The notes under the pieces were generated by a model. The model had not been told where the DNA came from. It was given only the letters and a program-made list of their open reading frames with translations, and did no database searches. Of a stretch of 64,000 nucleotides of DNA, positions 1 to 8,331 are shown in pieces; position 1 is the stretch's first letter; each line of letters begins with the position of its first letter. The position numbers and the translations under genes were made by a program. The DNA comes from Streptomyces sp. NBC_00271. GTDB lineage: Bacteria; Actinomycetota; Actinomycetes; Streptomycetales; Streptomycetaceae. The DNA lies in NCBI RefSeq assembly GCF_036178845.1, contig NZ_CP108070.1, positions 4,836,001 to 4,900,000 of the forward strand, written 5' to 3'.

Positions 1-833
1 TGGGGGTTGTCCGCACCGGGTCCGAAGAAGGACCGGCCCGGGTAGCGGCTGTCCCTCGCCCCCGACGCCGAGGCTGCCGCGCCGCTCGTCCCCTCGGCCA
101 GCCCCTTGTAGCGGTAGGGAACATAGCGGTCCGAGTTGCTCCAGTAGGCGTACGGAGTGGACTGCCCGCGGGTGTGCGGGCGGGTCTGTTCATAGGCGAG
201 GTAATAGGTGTGGGTGTAGTCCGCCCAGCCGCCGAAAAGGACGACGTGCGAGCCGTTCTGCGGATCCGCCGCATTATGGAAGAGGAGCATGTCGCCGGGT
301 TGCACCTGGTCGCGTGAAATGCGTACGCCGAACGTGCCGAGGCTGCCCGTCCATTCGTTTCCCGGCAGGTTCCAGGCCATCGAGACGAAGCCCGAGCAGT
401 CCTGCCGGTATCCGTCCGGCCAGTACGCGGTATTGCTGTACGGCACCTGCCAGGCGACCCACTTCTTGGCCCGGTTGATGATCGCCGCCCGGGTGGTCGC
501 GGGGAGCTCGCCCCCCGCCCCGGGCTTCGCGGGCACCGTCGGGCCCTCGCCGAGGCCGTGCAGCGGGGCCTTGGTGCCCTGCGGGGTGTCGGGCTCGTCA
601 CCTCGGGGGTCGCCCGGCCGGGCGGGTCCGTGCGCGGCGGCCACGGCCGGAACCGGCTGGCCCGCGGCGAGGACGGCGCCCGCCGCCGCGGCCAGCAGCA
701 GCGCGCCCCGCGCCGCCGGGTGTCCCACGGGCCCGGGCAGTGCGGAAGGGGGCATGACGCGCCGCCAGTGCACGCATCCGGGGCAGTCGCAGTCGCTCAC
801 GGGATCGAATTCCTCGAATACCGGAGCCTCCAT
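1..833 (-). CDS. Secreted NlpC/P60-like cell-wall hydrolase (3' end beyond window)
   Basis: The gene reads leftward from an ATG at 833 and runs off the window at position 1, so about 277 residues are visible. The N-terminus carries a Cys-rich CDCPGC motif, followed by a hydrophobic Ala-rich stretch that could be a signal or membrane segment, then a Pro/Gly linker. The second half has the NlpC/P60 hallmarks: DCSGFVSMAWNL with the predicted nucleophile Cys, then GDMLLFHN and GSHVVLFGGW with the predicted His. Family members cut peptidoglycan stem peptides outside the membrane. It lies upstream of and divergent from a tRNA gene and the cslA locus; Streptomyces often keep such a gene beside csl. 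The missing C-terminus may hold a peptidoglycan-binding domain, which cannot be seen here. Confidence 0.85.
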   Translation of the reverse strand, partial: MEAPVFEEFDPVSDCDCPGCVHWRRVMPPSALPGPVGHPAARGALLLAAAAGAVLAAGQPVPAVAAAHGPARPGDPRGDEPDTPQGTKAPLHGLGEGPTVPAKPGAGGELPATTRAAIINRAKKWVAWQVPYSNTAYWPDGYRQDCSGFVSMAWNLPGNEWTGSLGTFGVRISRDQVQPGDMLLFHNAADPQNGSHVVLFGGWADYTHTYYLAYEQTRPHTRGQSTPYAYWSNSDRYVPYRYKGLAEGTSGAAASASGARDSRYPGRSFFGPGADNP

Positions 834-1039
834 GAGATTCCCCTCACACCACAGGTCCATGTCTCCGCGCTTCTGCACAGTCGTCAGTTTCGCAACTGTC
901 ACCTCTTGTCGCATGTTGACGGTCCGAATGATGTACAGGAACCATTTCCGACCGGTTCGGGACACCCGACCGCTCACTTCACGACACCCTCGTGGTCCGG
1001 AGCACCCTCCCCGGTCGAGTAGAGTTCTCGGGTCAGCAG

Positions 1040-1113
1040 GCGCCGCTAGCTCAGTTGGTTAGAGCAGCTGACTCTTAATCAGCGGGTCCGGGGTTCGAGT
1101 CCCTGGCGGCGCA
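1040..1113 (+). tRNA. tRNA-Lys (anticodon CTT)
   Basis: A full cloverleaf can be folded. The 7-bp acceptor stem pairs 1040-1046 with 1106-1112, followed by discriminator A at 1113. The anticodon arm has stem GCTGA/TCAGC and loop CTCTTAA, giving anticodon CTT. The T arm has stem cgggg/ccctg around the loop TTCGAGT. The CCA end is not encoded (ACC follows). A strong terminator hairpin lies 8 nt downstream. The gene is intact and shows no duplicated 3' end of the kind integrative elements leave. Confidence 0.97.
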
Positions 1114-1120
1114 CCGACAC

Positions 1121-1154
1121 CGAAGGGCCCCTCACCGACGTGAGGGGCCCTTCG
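1121..1154 (+). terminator. Terminator hairpin after tRNA-Lys
   Basis: A perfect 14-bp inverted repeat (1121-1134 with 1141-1154) encloses a 6-nt loop just after the tRNA. It is followed by a short T-containing stretch and not by a long T run, as is usual in Streptomyces. Confidence 0.85.
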
Positions 1155-1604
1155 GCTTATGGGCGGGGCGGGCTTCCCGCGGGCACAACCGGCGCAAAGA
1201 GTCACATAGGGGCGCATACGGGCCGGGCATATGCGCCCGGCGTATGGGGCGGTGACCCCATCTTCGTACACGCGTCCCAATTAGCGCGTATGACCGGTTA
1301 ACACCGCGTTTCGCATCTTGCGATCATGATGAACGCCGTAGAACCCTGGGCTTCAAGGGACTGTCGATACCTGACAGTTGGGGGTATGGCCGGTTGCGTC
1401 CATGGGGGGTTGGGGGCCCCGTTCATGAACCGATGCCGAGGGGGGCATCATGCAACCGGAAGGTCGCATTTCTATGTCTCCCTTGTGTGGAGCATGTGGG
1501 GATGCCGACCTGCCAGCATGCGTCCGTGACGGTCAAGGGGGACTCGAACGGGCGACTAGAACCGACGAACACGCACCTGGACGTGCGTGCGGGGGGAATG
1601 ACTC
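1155..1604 (+). promoter_or_regulatory. 450-base leader/promoter region of cslA with nested hairpins
   Basis: No gene with Streptomyces codon bias is visible here. The region must hold the cslA promoter. It contains an 8-bp long-range stem (CCGGTTGC at 1390-1397 with GCAACCGG at 1452-1459) enclosing a second hairpin (GATGCC 1432-1437 with GGCATC 1444-1449). The cslA ribosome binding site GGGGGGA begins at 1591. I do not recognise a known riboswitch class; a structured leader is only a suggestion. Confidence 0.4.
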
Positions 1605-3599
1605 ATGACGTCGACGCCGACGGGCGCCCGGCAGAACTTCGACCCGTCTGAGACGACCCAGCTCCGGATGCCATCGCACCGGACCGGCAGCAATTTCCGC
1701 AGGATCAAGAAGACCCTGCCGAGATACGACTACGAGCACTACAGCCGGCTCGCGGGTCCCCTCACACAGCCCGATCCGAACAAGCCGTACAAGGTGCAGT
1801 ACCGCTCGCTGCTGTCCCAGGAGCCGCACCGCGTACGAGCCGCCCTGATGCTGGGCGCCGCGCCGCTGCTGTCGCTGATCCTGCTGGGCTGGCTGCTCCA
1901 GCCGGAGCACTGGACCGAACGCGACTACCCGGCCTACGACTTCCTGCCGGTGCTCGACATCGTGATGCTGGTCTCGATCGGTCTGATCGAGTTCTTCCGC
2001 TGCATGAACGTGCTGTCGAACGCGCACGCCACCCTGGTCGCCCGCGACCCCATCCCGGTGGTCCCGGAGACCGGCACCAGAGTCGCCTTCCTCACCTCGT
2101 TCGTCCCCGGCAAGGAACCCCTCGCCATGGTGACCAAGACCCTGGAGGCGGCCGTCAAGCTGCGCCACCGGGGCCTTCTGCACATCTGGCTCCTCGACGA
2201 GGGTGACGACCCGGAGGTGAAGGAGGTCTGCAAGCGCCTGGGCGTGCACCACTTCTCCCGCAAGGGCGTCGCGAAGTGGAACCAGGCCAAGGGCCCGCAC
2301 CGCGCCAAGACCAAGCACGGCAACTACAACGCCTGGCTGGAGGCGCACGGCGACGAGTACGACTTCTTCGCCTCGGTCGACACCGACCACGTGCCGCTGC
2401 CCAACTACCTGGAGCGGATGCTCGGCTTCTTCCGCGACCCCGACATCGGCTTCGTCATCGGCCCGCAGGTCTACGGCAACTACGACAACCCCATCACCAA
2501 GGCCGCCGAGTCCCAGCAGTTCCTCTTCCACGCGCTGATCCAGCGGGCCGGCAACCGCTACGGCGCGCCGATGTTCGTGGGCACCTCCAACGCCGTACGC
2601 ATCAAGGCGCTCAAGCAGATCGGCGGTCTGTACGACTCGATCACCGAGGACATGGCGACCGGCTTCGAGATGCACCGCGCCAAGAACCCGGCGACGGGCA
2701 GGAAGTGGCGCTCGGTGTACACCCCGGACGTCCTCGCGGTCGGCGAGGGCCCGAACGCCTGGACGGACTTCTTCACCCAGCAGCTGCGCTGGTCCCGGGG
2801 CACGTACGAGACGATCCTCAAGCAGTACTGGAAGGGCTTCTTCTCGCTGCCGCCGAGCAAGCTCTTCAACTACACCATGATGATCATCTTCTACCCGATG
2901 TCCGCCCTGAACTGGATCCTCGCGGCCCTCAGCTGCGCACTCTTCCTGGGCCTGGGCGCATCCGGTGTGAACATCGACCCGACGGTCTGGCTGATGCTGT
3001 ACGGCAACGCCTCCGCGCTGCAGATCGGCCTGTACGTGTGGAACCGCCGGCACAACGTCTCCCCGCACGAGCCCGAGGGCTCGGGCGGCGTGGCGGGCAT
3101 GATCATGTCGGCGCTCTCCGCGCCGATCTACGCCCGCTCGCTGATGGACGCGGTGCTGCGCCGCAAGAGCAAGTTCGTGGTGACCCCCAAGGGGGATTCG
3201 GCCAGCCCCGACACACTGCTGGGGACCTTCCGGATCCACCTGTTCTTCATCCTGGTCTTCGCCGGCTCGATCGTCGCCGGACTCCTGCTCGGGCACTCCC
3301 ACCCCGCGATGATCACCTGGGCCTGCTTCGCCCTGCTGATCACCGCCTCGCCGATCCTCGCCTGGCAGTGGGCCCTGCGCCAGGCGAAGAAGAAGCCGTC
3401 GGTGCCGCCCGCCTCACCCGAGGAGACGGTGCCGCTGCCCGCTCAGGCCTCGGCGCCCCAGCAGGAGCAGCACACGCCGCATGCTCCGCACGCCCCGCAG
3501 CACAAGCCCAGCTGGGCGGCGGCGCAGGGACAGGGCGGCGGCAGCGGCGCGGGCAATGACCAGACCATGCAGATTTCCCTTGGGGGACGTAAAAAATGA
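1605..3599 (+). CDS. cslA: Cellulose-synthase-like glycosyltransferase CslA
   Basis: This 664-aa processive GT2 glycosyltransferase of the inner membrane is known in Streptomyces to make a beta-glucan-type polymer at hyphal tips. The catalytic series is complete: DEGDD (about 198-202), DTD (259-261), TED (347-349) and QQLRW (392-396). Membrane segments flank the catalytic domain: two before it (about 78-98 and 115-132) and several after residue 415. The C-terminal tail (about 600-664) is Pro/Gln/His/Gly-rich and probably cytosolic. The ATG at 1605 follows a GGGGGGA box. The stop codon overlaps the glxA start as ATGA, so the two genes are translationally coupled. The polymer's chemistry cannot be read from sequence. 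Confidence 0.95.
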   Translation: MTSTPTGARQNFDPSETTQLRMPSHRTGSNFRRIKKTLPRYDYEHYSRLAGPLTQPDPNKPYKVQYRSLLSQEPHRVRAALMLGAAPLLSLILLGWLLQPEHWTERDYPAYDFLPVLDIVMLVSIGLIEFFRCMNVLSNAHATLVARDPIPVVPETGTRVAFLTSFVPGKEPLAMVTKTLEAAVKLRHRGLLHIWLLDEGDDPEVKEVCKRLGVHHFSRKGVAKWNQAKGPHRAKTKHGNYNAWLEAHGDEYDFFASVDTDHVPLPNYLERMLGFFRDPDIGFVIGPQVYGNYDNPITKAAESQQFLFHALIQRAGNRYGAPMFVGTSNAVRIKALKQIGGLYDSITEDMATGFEMHRAKNPATGRKWRSVYTPDVLAVGEGPNAWTDFFTQQLRWSRGTYETILKQYWKGFFSLPPSKLFNYTMMIIFYPMSALNWILAALSCALFLGLGASGVNIDPTVWLMLYGNASALQIGLYVWNRRHNVSPHEPEGSGGVAGMIMSALSAPIYARSLMDAVLRRKSKFVVTPKGDSASPDTLLGTFRIHLFFILVFAGSIVAGLLLGHSHPAMITWACFALLITASPILAWQWALRQAKKKPSVPPASPEETVPLPAQASAPQQEQHTPHAPHAPQHKPSWAAAQGQGGGSGAGNDQTMQISLGGRKK

Positions 3600-5533
3600 A
3601 AGACGGTGCCCGTCGCCGCCGTGCTCGTCGTCTTGCGATAGGCGGGGCGGTGGTGCTCGCGCTGGCCGGGATGAACGGGCCGTGGGTGTACCGCTTCAGC
3701 ACGGAGAAATACCACGACTACACGATCAACAAGCCCGAGTACAAGGCCGAGAACGGGCACTGGGACATCATCCAGTTCCCCGAGGAGTACAGACAGAACA
3801 CCATCCACGCGGCCCTGCTGCACACCGGCAAGATCCTGCTGATCGCGGGCTCGGGCAACAACCAGGACAACTTCGACGCGAAGAAGTTCGACACGCGGAT
3901 CTGGGACCCGGTCAAGGGCACCATCAAGAAGATCCCGACGCCCGCCGACCTGTTCTGCACGGGCCACACCCAGCTCGCCAACGGCAATCTGCTGATCGCG
4001 GGCGGCACCAAGCGGTACGAGACGCTGAAGGGCGACGTCACCAAGGCGGGCGGCCTGATGGTCGTCCACAACGAGAACCCGGACCAGCCGATCACGCTGC
4101 CCGCGGGTACCAAGTTCACGGGCAAGGAGAACGGCAAGACGTTCGTCTCCAAGGACCCGGTGCTCGTCCCGCGCGCGACGAAGGTCTTCGACAAGGCGAC
4201 CGGCAGGTTCCTGCGCAACGACCCGGGCCTCGGCCGTATCTACGTCGAGGCACAGCAGAGCGGCCAGAAGTACGAGACGGGCACCCAGGACAACTACCGC
4301 ATCCAGGGTCTGACCGGCGCCGACGCCCGCAACACCTACGGCATCGCGCAGAAGCTCGCCCTGGACAAGAAGGACTTCCAGGGCATCCGGGACGCGTACG
4401 AGTTCGATCCGGTCGCCGAGCAGTACATCAAGGTCGACCCGATGAACGAGGCCCGCTGGTACCCGACGCTCACCACCATGAGCGACGGCAAGATCCTCAG
4501 CCTCTCCGGTCTGGACGAGATCGGCCAGCTGGTCCCGGGCAAGAACGAGGTGTTCGACCCGAAGACCAAGAAATGGACGTACACCAAGGGAATCCGCCAG
4601 TTCCCGACCTACCCGGCGATCTCCCTGATGCAGAACGGCGAGATGTTCTACTCGGGCTCGAACGCGGGCTACGGACCGGACAACGTGGGCCGCGACCCCG
4701 GCATCTGGGACGTGGCCACCAACAAGTTCTCCAAGCTGCGGGGCCTGAGCGACCCCAACATGATGGAGACGTCCGGCACGGTGCTGCTGCCGCCCGCGCA
4801 GGACGAGAAGTACATGGTGATCGGCGGCGGTGGGGTCGGCGAGTCCAAGCTGTCCAGCAAGAAGACCCGGCTGATCGACCTCAAGGACAAGAACCCGAGG
4901 TTCGTGGACGGGCCCGAACTGGAGAAGGGCACCCGCTACCCACAGTCCTCGATCCTGCCCGACGACACCGTCCTCGTCTCCGGCGGCTCCGAGGACTACC
5001 GGGGGCGCAGCGACTCCAACATCCTCCAGGCGCGGATCTACGACACCAAGTCGAACACGTTCGACCGGGTCGCCGATCCGCTGGTGGGCCGCAACTACCA
5101 CTCGGGCTCGATCCTGCTGCCCGACGGCCGGGTGATGTTCTTCGGCTCCAACTCGCTCTACGCGGACAAGGCCAACACCAAACCGGCCACGTTCGAGCAG
5201 CGGATCGAGATCTACACGCCGCCGTACCTCTACCGGGACTCGCGGCCCGATCTGACCGGCGGCCCGAAGACGATCGCGCGCGGCGGCTCGGCGACGTTCA
5301 CCTCGCAGCACGCGTCGACCATCAGGACGGCCCGGCTGATCCGGCCGAGCGCGTCCACGCACGTCACCGATGTCGATCAGCGTTCCATCGCGCTGGACTT
5401 CAAGAAGACGAAGAACGGGGTCACGGTGACGGTGCCGAAGAACCGGAATCTCGTGGAGTCCGGTTGGTACATGCTGTTCGTGACGGACGACCAGGGGACG
5501 CCGAGCAAGGCGCAGTGGGTCAAGGTGCCGTAG
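3596..5533 (+). CDS. glxA: Copper-radical oxidase GlxA
   Basis: This 645-aa mono-copper radical oxidase is related to galactose oxidase. Known Streptomyces GlxA oxidises the glycan made by CslA and is needed for tip-associated polymer deposition. An N-terminal basic stretch and hydrophobic segment (about 12-27) would export or anchor it. The residues of the thioether radical cofactor are at the expected positions: Cys121 (LFCTGH), and Trp288 and Tyr289 (EARWYP). The copper ligand pair Tyr-His is in GRNYHSGS (about residue 500). Kelch-type blades fill the middle and an E-set/DUF1929-like domain forms the C-terminus. It overlaps cslA by 4 bases. Confidence 0.95.
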   Translation: MKDGARRRRARRLAIGGAVVLALAGMNGPWVYRFSTEKYHDYTINKPEYKAENGHWDIIQFPEEYRQNTIHAALLHTGKILLIAGSGNNQDNFDAKKFDTRIWDPVKGTIKKIPTPADLFCTGHTQLANGNLLIAGGTKRYETLKGDVTKAGGLMVVHNENPDQPITLPAGTKFTGKENGKTFVSKDPVLVPRATKVFDKATGRFLRNDPGLGRIYVEAQQSGQKYETGTQDNYRIQGLTGADARNTYGIAQKLALDKKDFQGIRDAYEFDPVAEQYIKVDPMNEARWYPTLTTMSDGKILSLSGLDEIGQLVPGKNEVFDPKTKKWTYTKGIRQFPTYPAISLMQNGEMFYSGSNAGYGPDNVGRDPGIWDVATNKFSKLRGLSDPNMMETSGTVLLPPAQDEKYMVIGGGGVGESKLSSKKTRLIDLKDKNPRFVDGPELEKGTRYPQSSILPDDTVLVSGGSEDYRGRSDSNILQARIYDTKSNTFDRVADPLVGRNYHSGSILLPDGRVMFFGSNSLYADKANTKPATFEQRIEIYTPPYLYRDSRPDLTGGPKTIARGGSATFTSQHASTIRTARLIRPSASTHVTDVDQRSIALDFKKTKNGVTVTVPKNRNLVESGWYMLFVTDDQGTPSKAQWVKVP

Positions 5534-5588
5534 CGCTCCGCTGGTTGGGCCGTTTTCGACTGCGGGTTCGTTGTGGCTGGTCGCGCAG

Positions 5589-5621
5589 TTCCCCGCGCCC
5601 CTAAAAGAAGGGCGCGGGGAA
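5589..5621. terminator. Bidirectional terminator between glxA and cslZ
   Basis: A perfect 12-bp stem, TTCCCCGCGCCC (5589-5600) with GGGCGCGGGGAA (5610-5621), has a 9-nt A-rich loop. It lies between the convergent ends of glxA and cslZ. The same GCGCGGGGAA core recurs at 17130-17356. Confidence 0.85.
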
Positions 5622-5627
5622 TTGGCG

Positions 5628-6644
5628 TCAGTTGGATGACTTGGCCAGCTTCAGTGCGTACTCCGGCCACCAGTCGCCCGCCTTCGGCCCCCCCTTGCAC
5701 TCACCGTCCGACTCACCGGGCCGCTTGACCCAGAGATACGCGTCGACGAGCGGATCGGCGGTCTTGATCGTCGGGGTCTCGCCCAGCGCCCGCCCCGGCG
5801 GATTGCACCAGTTCTCGTCCTCGTCGCCGGCCGTGTAGGGGCCGTTTCCGTTGCGGCTGGTGTCGATGACGTAGTGCTTGCCGTCGACCTTCGCGGACAG
5901 TTGCTTGCCGTACGCGATGGAGTCCTTGGTCGAGTAGAAGTTGGCGACGTTGACGGAGAAGCCGTCGGCCTTGTCGATGCCGGCCCGCTTCAGCGGCTGG
6001 AAGATCTGGTCGGGGTGACCCCAGCCCGCGTTGCCCGCGTCGAGGTACACCTTCGTGTTCTTCAGGGCCTTGAGCTTGGTGACCGCGGTCTCGAGGAGGA
6101 AGTACCGCTCCTCCTGGAACTGCGCCGGAGTGCACTGGTTGACCAGGTGCAGAATGGCGTCCGGCTCCAGGATCACCGTGGCGGGCCGGTCCTGGATGCC
6201 GCGGGCGACCCCGTCGATCCAGGCCTTGTAGGCGTCGCCGTCCGCCGCGCCGCCCTGCGAGAACTGGCCGCAGTCGCGGTGCGGGATGTTGTAGAGGACC
6301 AGGATGGCCGCCCGGTCGGCCCGCTGCGCCGCCTCGGTGAAGCCGCGCGCCTCCTGCTCGGGATTCTCCGGCCCGATCCACTCGCCGGTCGGCTGTTCGG
6401 CTATCTTGCGGATCTGCTCGGCGTCGCCCTTCTTGCCCGCCTTGACGTACGCGGCGACCTGCTCGGCCGCGTTGCCCGCCGGGTTGACCCAGAACGGGTC
6501 GGAGTTCTTGGGCTGTTGTGTGACCTTGGAACCGGAACCGTCGCTCTTGTCGCCGCCGCCCCCGGAGGAACACCCCGCGAGCACCAGCAACGCCCCCACC
6601 ACCGCGACGGACGCCCGAGCCCCGGCCCCCTTGCTGCCGTACAT
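5628..6644 (-). CDS. cslZ: GH6 endoglucanase lipoprotein CslZ
   Basis: This 338-aa predicted lipoprotein has signal sequence and lipobox LAGC, a Ser/Gly linker, and then a full glycoside hydrolase family 6 domain. Motifs in order are YNIPHRDCGQ, ILEPDAI, DTSRNGNGP, WCNPPGRALG and WVKRPGESDGEC, which carry the conserved Asp and Cys residues of the family. GH6 enzymes cut beta-1,4-glucans by inversion. Convergent placement against cslA-glxA fits a role in trimming or releasing the CslA product. An upstream ATG at 6707 exists, but the ATG at 6644 has a GAGGGGGAG box and starts directly at the signal peptide, so it was preferred. Confidence 0.93.
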   Translation of the reverse strand: MYGSKGAGARASVAVVGALLVLAGCSSGGGGDKSDGSGSKVTQQPKNSDPFWVNPAGNAAEQVAAYVKAGKKGDAEQIRKIAEQPTGEWIGPENPEQEARGFTEAAQRADRAAILVLYNIPHRDCGQFSQGGAADGDAYKAWIDGVARGIQDRPATVILEPDAILHLVNQCTPAQFQEERYFLLETAVTKLKALKNTKVYLDAGNAGWGHPDQIFQPLKRAGIDKADGFSVNVANFYSTKDSIAYGKQLSAKVDGKHYVIDTSRNGNGPYTAGDEDENWCNPPGRALGETPTIKTADPLVDAYLWVKRPGESDGECKGGPKAGDWWPEYALKLAKSSN

Positions 6645-6866
6645 GCAACTCCCCCTCGGGTGCACTGTCCTTGGGGTCAATCGTGACATAGGTGGCGCCT
6701 CGCCCACGAGATCGCCCGCCCCTTGTCGGTGAGCTGTTACAGCCCCGGGGACGGGTCCTAGGCCAGAACGCTCATACGTTCTAGAGTTGCCTCAAACGGA
6801 CCCAGAACCTCCCGCGCCGACCGCCGGGTTACTCCCGCAGCCCGTGCGCGCGCGGTCGAGGACCAG

Positions 6867-6907
6867 CCCGGTCGGCGGCTCCGGGGGGGAGCGGGCCGCC
6901 GACCGGG
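6867..6907 (-). terminator. Hairpin downstream of the class F sortase gene
   Basis: A 13-bp inverted repeat, CCCGGTCGGCGGC (6867-6879) with GCCGCCGACCGGG (6895-6907), lies just past the sortase stop. The rest of the 6645-6929 gap holds the cslZ promoter region and a small inverted repeat GAACG-N6-CGTTC (6766-6781) of unknown role. Confidence 0.6.
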
Positions 6908-6929
6908 CCAGGTGGAACCGGTCACCGGT

Positions 6930-7607
6930 TCATCGTCCGTGGCCCGTGAGGTACGCCGACACGACCACGTTCGCGGTGTAGGTGCGGCTCACCCGGTCGA
7001 AGGTGCCGCCGCAGGTGACGAGCCGCAGTTCGGCCCGCCCCGACTCCCGTGGCCCGTAGGCCTGTCGGGCGTCGAAGTGGTCGCGCGGGAAGACCTGCAC
7101 GTCGTCCACGGTGAACTCGGCGACCGTCCCGTCGTCGCGGACCACCCGGACCGTCTGCCCCGGCCGTACCGTGCTGAGTTTGTAGAAGACCGCGGGCCGG
7201 GTCTTGGTGTCGACGTGCCCCACGAACAGCGCGGTCCCGGCCGCCCCCGGCCGCACCCCGGCGGCGAACCAGCCGACCACGCCCGGCTGGTCGAAGGGCG
7301 GCGGATCGATCGCCCCCTGCCCGTCGAGCCCGCGGCGCACGACCGGCGCCTGCACCCCCATCGAGGGAATGTCGATGCGCTGCGGCGCCGCGCTCGTCAG
7401 CGGCTTCAGCGCGGGTGGCAGCCGTACCTCGGGCGGTCGTCCGACCGCCGCGATGTCCCCCGTCGTCGGCGCCGCTATCCCCTGCCGTACGTCGGTCAGG
7501 TCGCGGCCCCACAGCCACAGCCCGAGCAGCAGTACCGCCCAGGCGACACCGGTCACCAGCCGGCCGGCGCCGGAGGAACGCCCGTGTTCGGGCATGTCGT
7601 CGGACAT
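6930..7607 (-). CDS. Class F sortase
   Basis: This 225-aa membrane-anchored cysteine transpeptidase has one N-terminal membrane segment (about 17-34) followed by a sortase beta-barrel. The catalytic triad is visible: His131 in FVGHVDT, Cys199 in LVTCGG and an Arg in the following DRVSR. Class F sortases are common in actinomycetes; their substrates are poorly defined. It begins one base after the stop of the upstream secreted-protein gene, so the two form an operon. That partner lacks a clear LPxTG-type motif, so it is not an obvious substrate. Confidence 0.92.
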   Translation of the reverse strand: MSDDMPEHGRSSGAGRLVTGVAWAVLLLGLWLWGRDLTDVRQGIAAPTTGDIAAVGRPPEVRLPPALKPLTSAAPQRIDIPSMGVQAPVVRRGLDGQGAIDPPPFDQPGVVGWFAAGVRPGAAGTALFVGHVDTKTRPAVFYKLSTVRPGQTVRVVRDDGTVAEFTVDDVQVFPRDHFDARQAYGPRESGRAELRLVTCGGTFDRVSRTYTANVVVSAYLTGHGR

Positions 7608-7608
7608 G

Positions 7609-8205
7609 TCAGTCTCGGGTGTCGTGGCCCCGGCGCGCGCTGCGGACCGCGACCGCCACCGCGGCGGCGCTCGCGAGGACGAGGCCGATCACCGCCTGCT
7701 TGGTGCCGGGGCTCGACGAGCGGGCGTCCACGGAGGCGAAGTGCGCGGTGCCGCCGCCGCCCGCGTGCACGGGGGCGACGGGCGAGGCCAGGCCGGTCGG
7801 GAGGGCCAGGCCGGTCGGGACGGCGAGGGCGGACCTCAGGGAGCTCGGGCCGCCCGACGCGGTGACCGTGATCGTGCCGGTCACCCGGTTTTGGCGGCCG
7901 TCACAGCTGACCTTGACCTCGTAGGCACCGGGCGTGGCCGACGAGCGGACGCGGGTGTCGCCGACGAGCACCCCGCCCTGGCCGGTGAGCCGCGCGTCCG
8001 CGACGAACGCCGTCGAGACCGCGGTACCGGTCGTCCCCGTACAGCCCAGCGCCCGCAGCTGGACGTCGCTGCCGGGGGCCGGGGACACGGGAGAGACGGA
8101 GACGCCGCCGTCGGCCGCGTACGCGGCGGGAGTGAACGCCGCCGCGTACGCCGCACCGGCACAGAGAGTGAGTCGCACACAGAGAGCGAGTCGACATGAA
8201 CCCAT
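7609..8205 (-). CDS. Secreted Ig-like protein with C-terminal membrane anchor, partner of the sortase
   Basis: This protein is about 198 aa. It starts at the ATG at 8205, preceded by GGAGG with a 6-nt spacer. A signal peptide (hydrophobic, ending near AAYA) precedes a beta-rich domain with two Cys, resembling bacterial Ig-like or carboxypeptidase-regulatory folds. A Thr/Ser/Pro/Ala linker follows, then a C-terminal membrane helix with a basic tail (RSARRGHD). It resembles the companion proteins often encoded just upstream of class F sortases. No LPxTG or LAxTG is present before the membrane helix (SSSPGTKQA). Function unknown. Confidence 0.8.
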   Translation of the reverse strand: MGSCRLALCVRLTLCAGAAYAAAFTPAAYAADGGVSVSPVSPAPGSDVQLRALGCTGTTGTAVSTAFVADARLTGQGGVLVGDTRVRSSATPGAYEVKVSCDGRQNRVTGTITVTASGGPSSLRSALAVPTGLALPTGLASPVAPVHAGGGGTAHFASVDARSSSPGTKQAVIGLVLASAAAVAVAVRSARRGHDTRD

Positions 8206-8303
8206 CGTGAACCTCCAGATACCTGGAGACTCCCCCGCCGGGCCGCCGGACGCATCCTCAGACGCCCCCGACTGCTCCAAACGGGTCTCGAAAGGTTTGG
8301 CGC

Positions 8304-8323
8304 GGGCCGGTGGCCCCCGGCCC
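8304..8323 (-). terminator. Small hairpin downstream of the HAD-IIA gene
   Basis: A 7-bp stem GGGCCGG (8304-8310) with CCGGCCC (8317-8323) sits 9 nt past the stop codon of the HAD-IIA gene. Confidence 0.4.
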
Positions 8324-8331
8324 GGGCGGCG

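Noticed and set aside
1040..1113. tRNA-Lys as an integration site for a mobile element
   Set aside because: No integrase gene lies nearby, and I saw no second copy of the tRNA 3' end in the window.
1533..3302. 589-codon open frame opposite cslA
   Set aside because: It is a shadow of cslA, whose GT2 motifs are complete.
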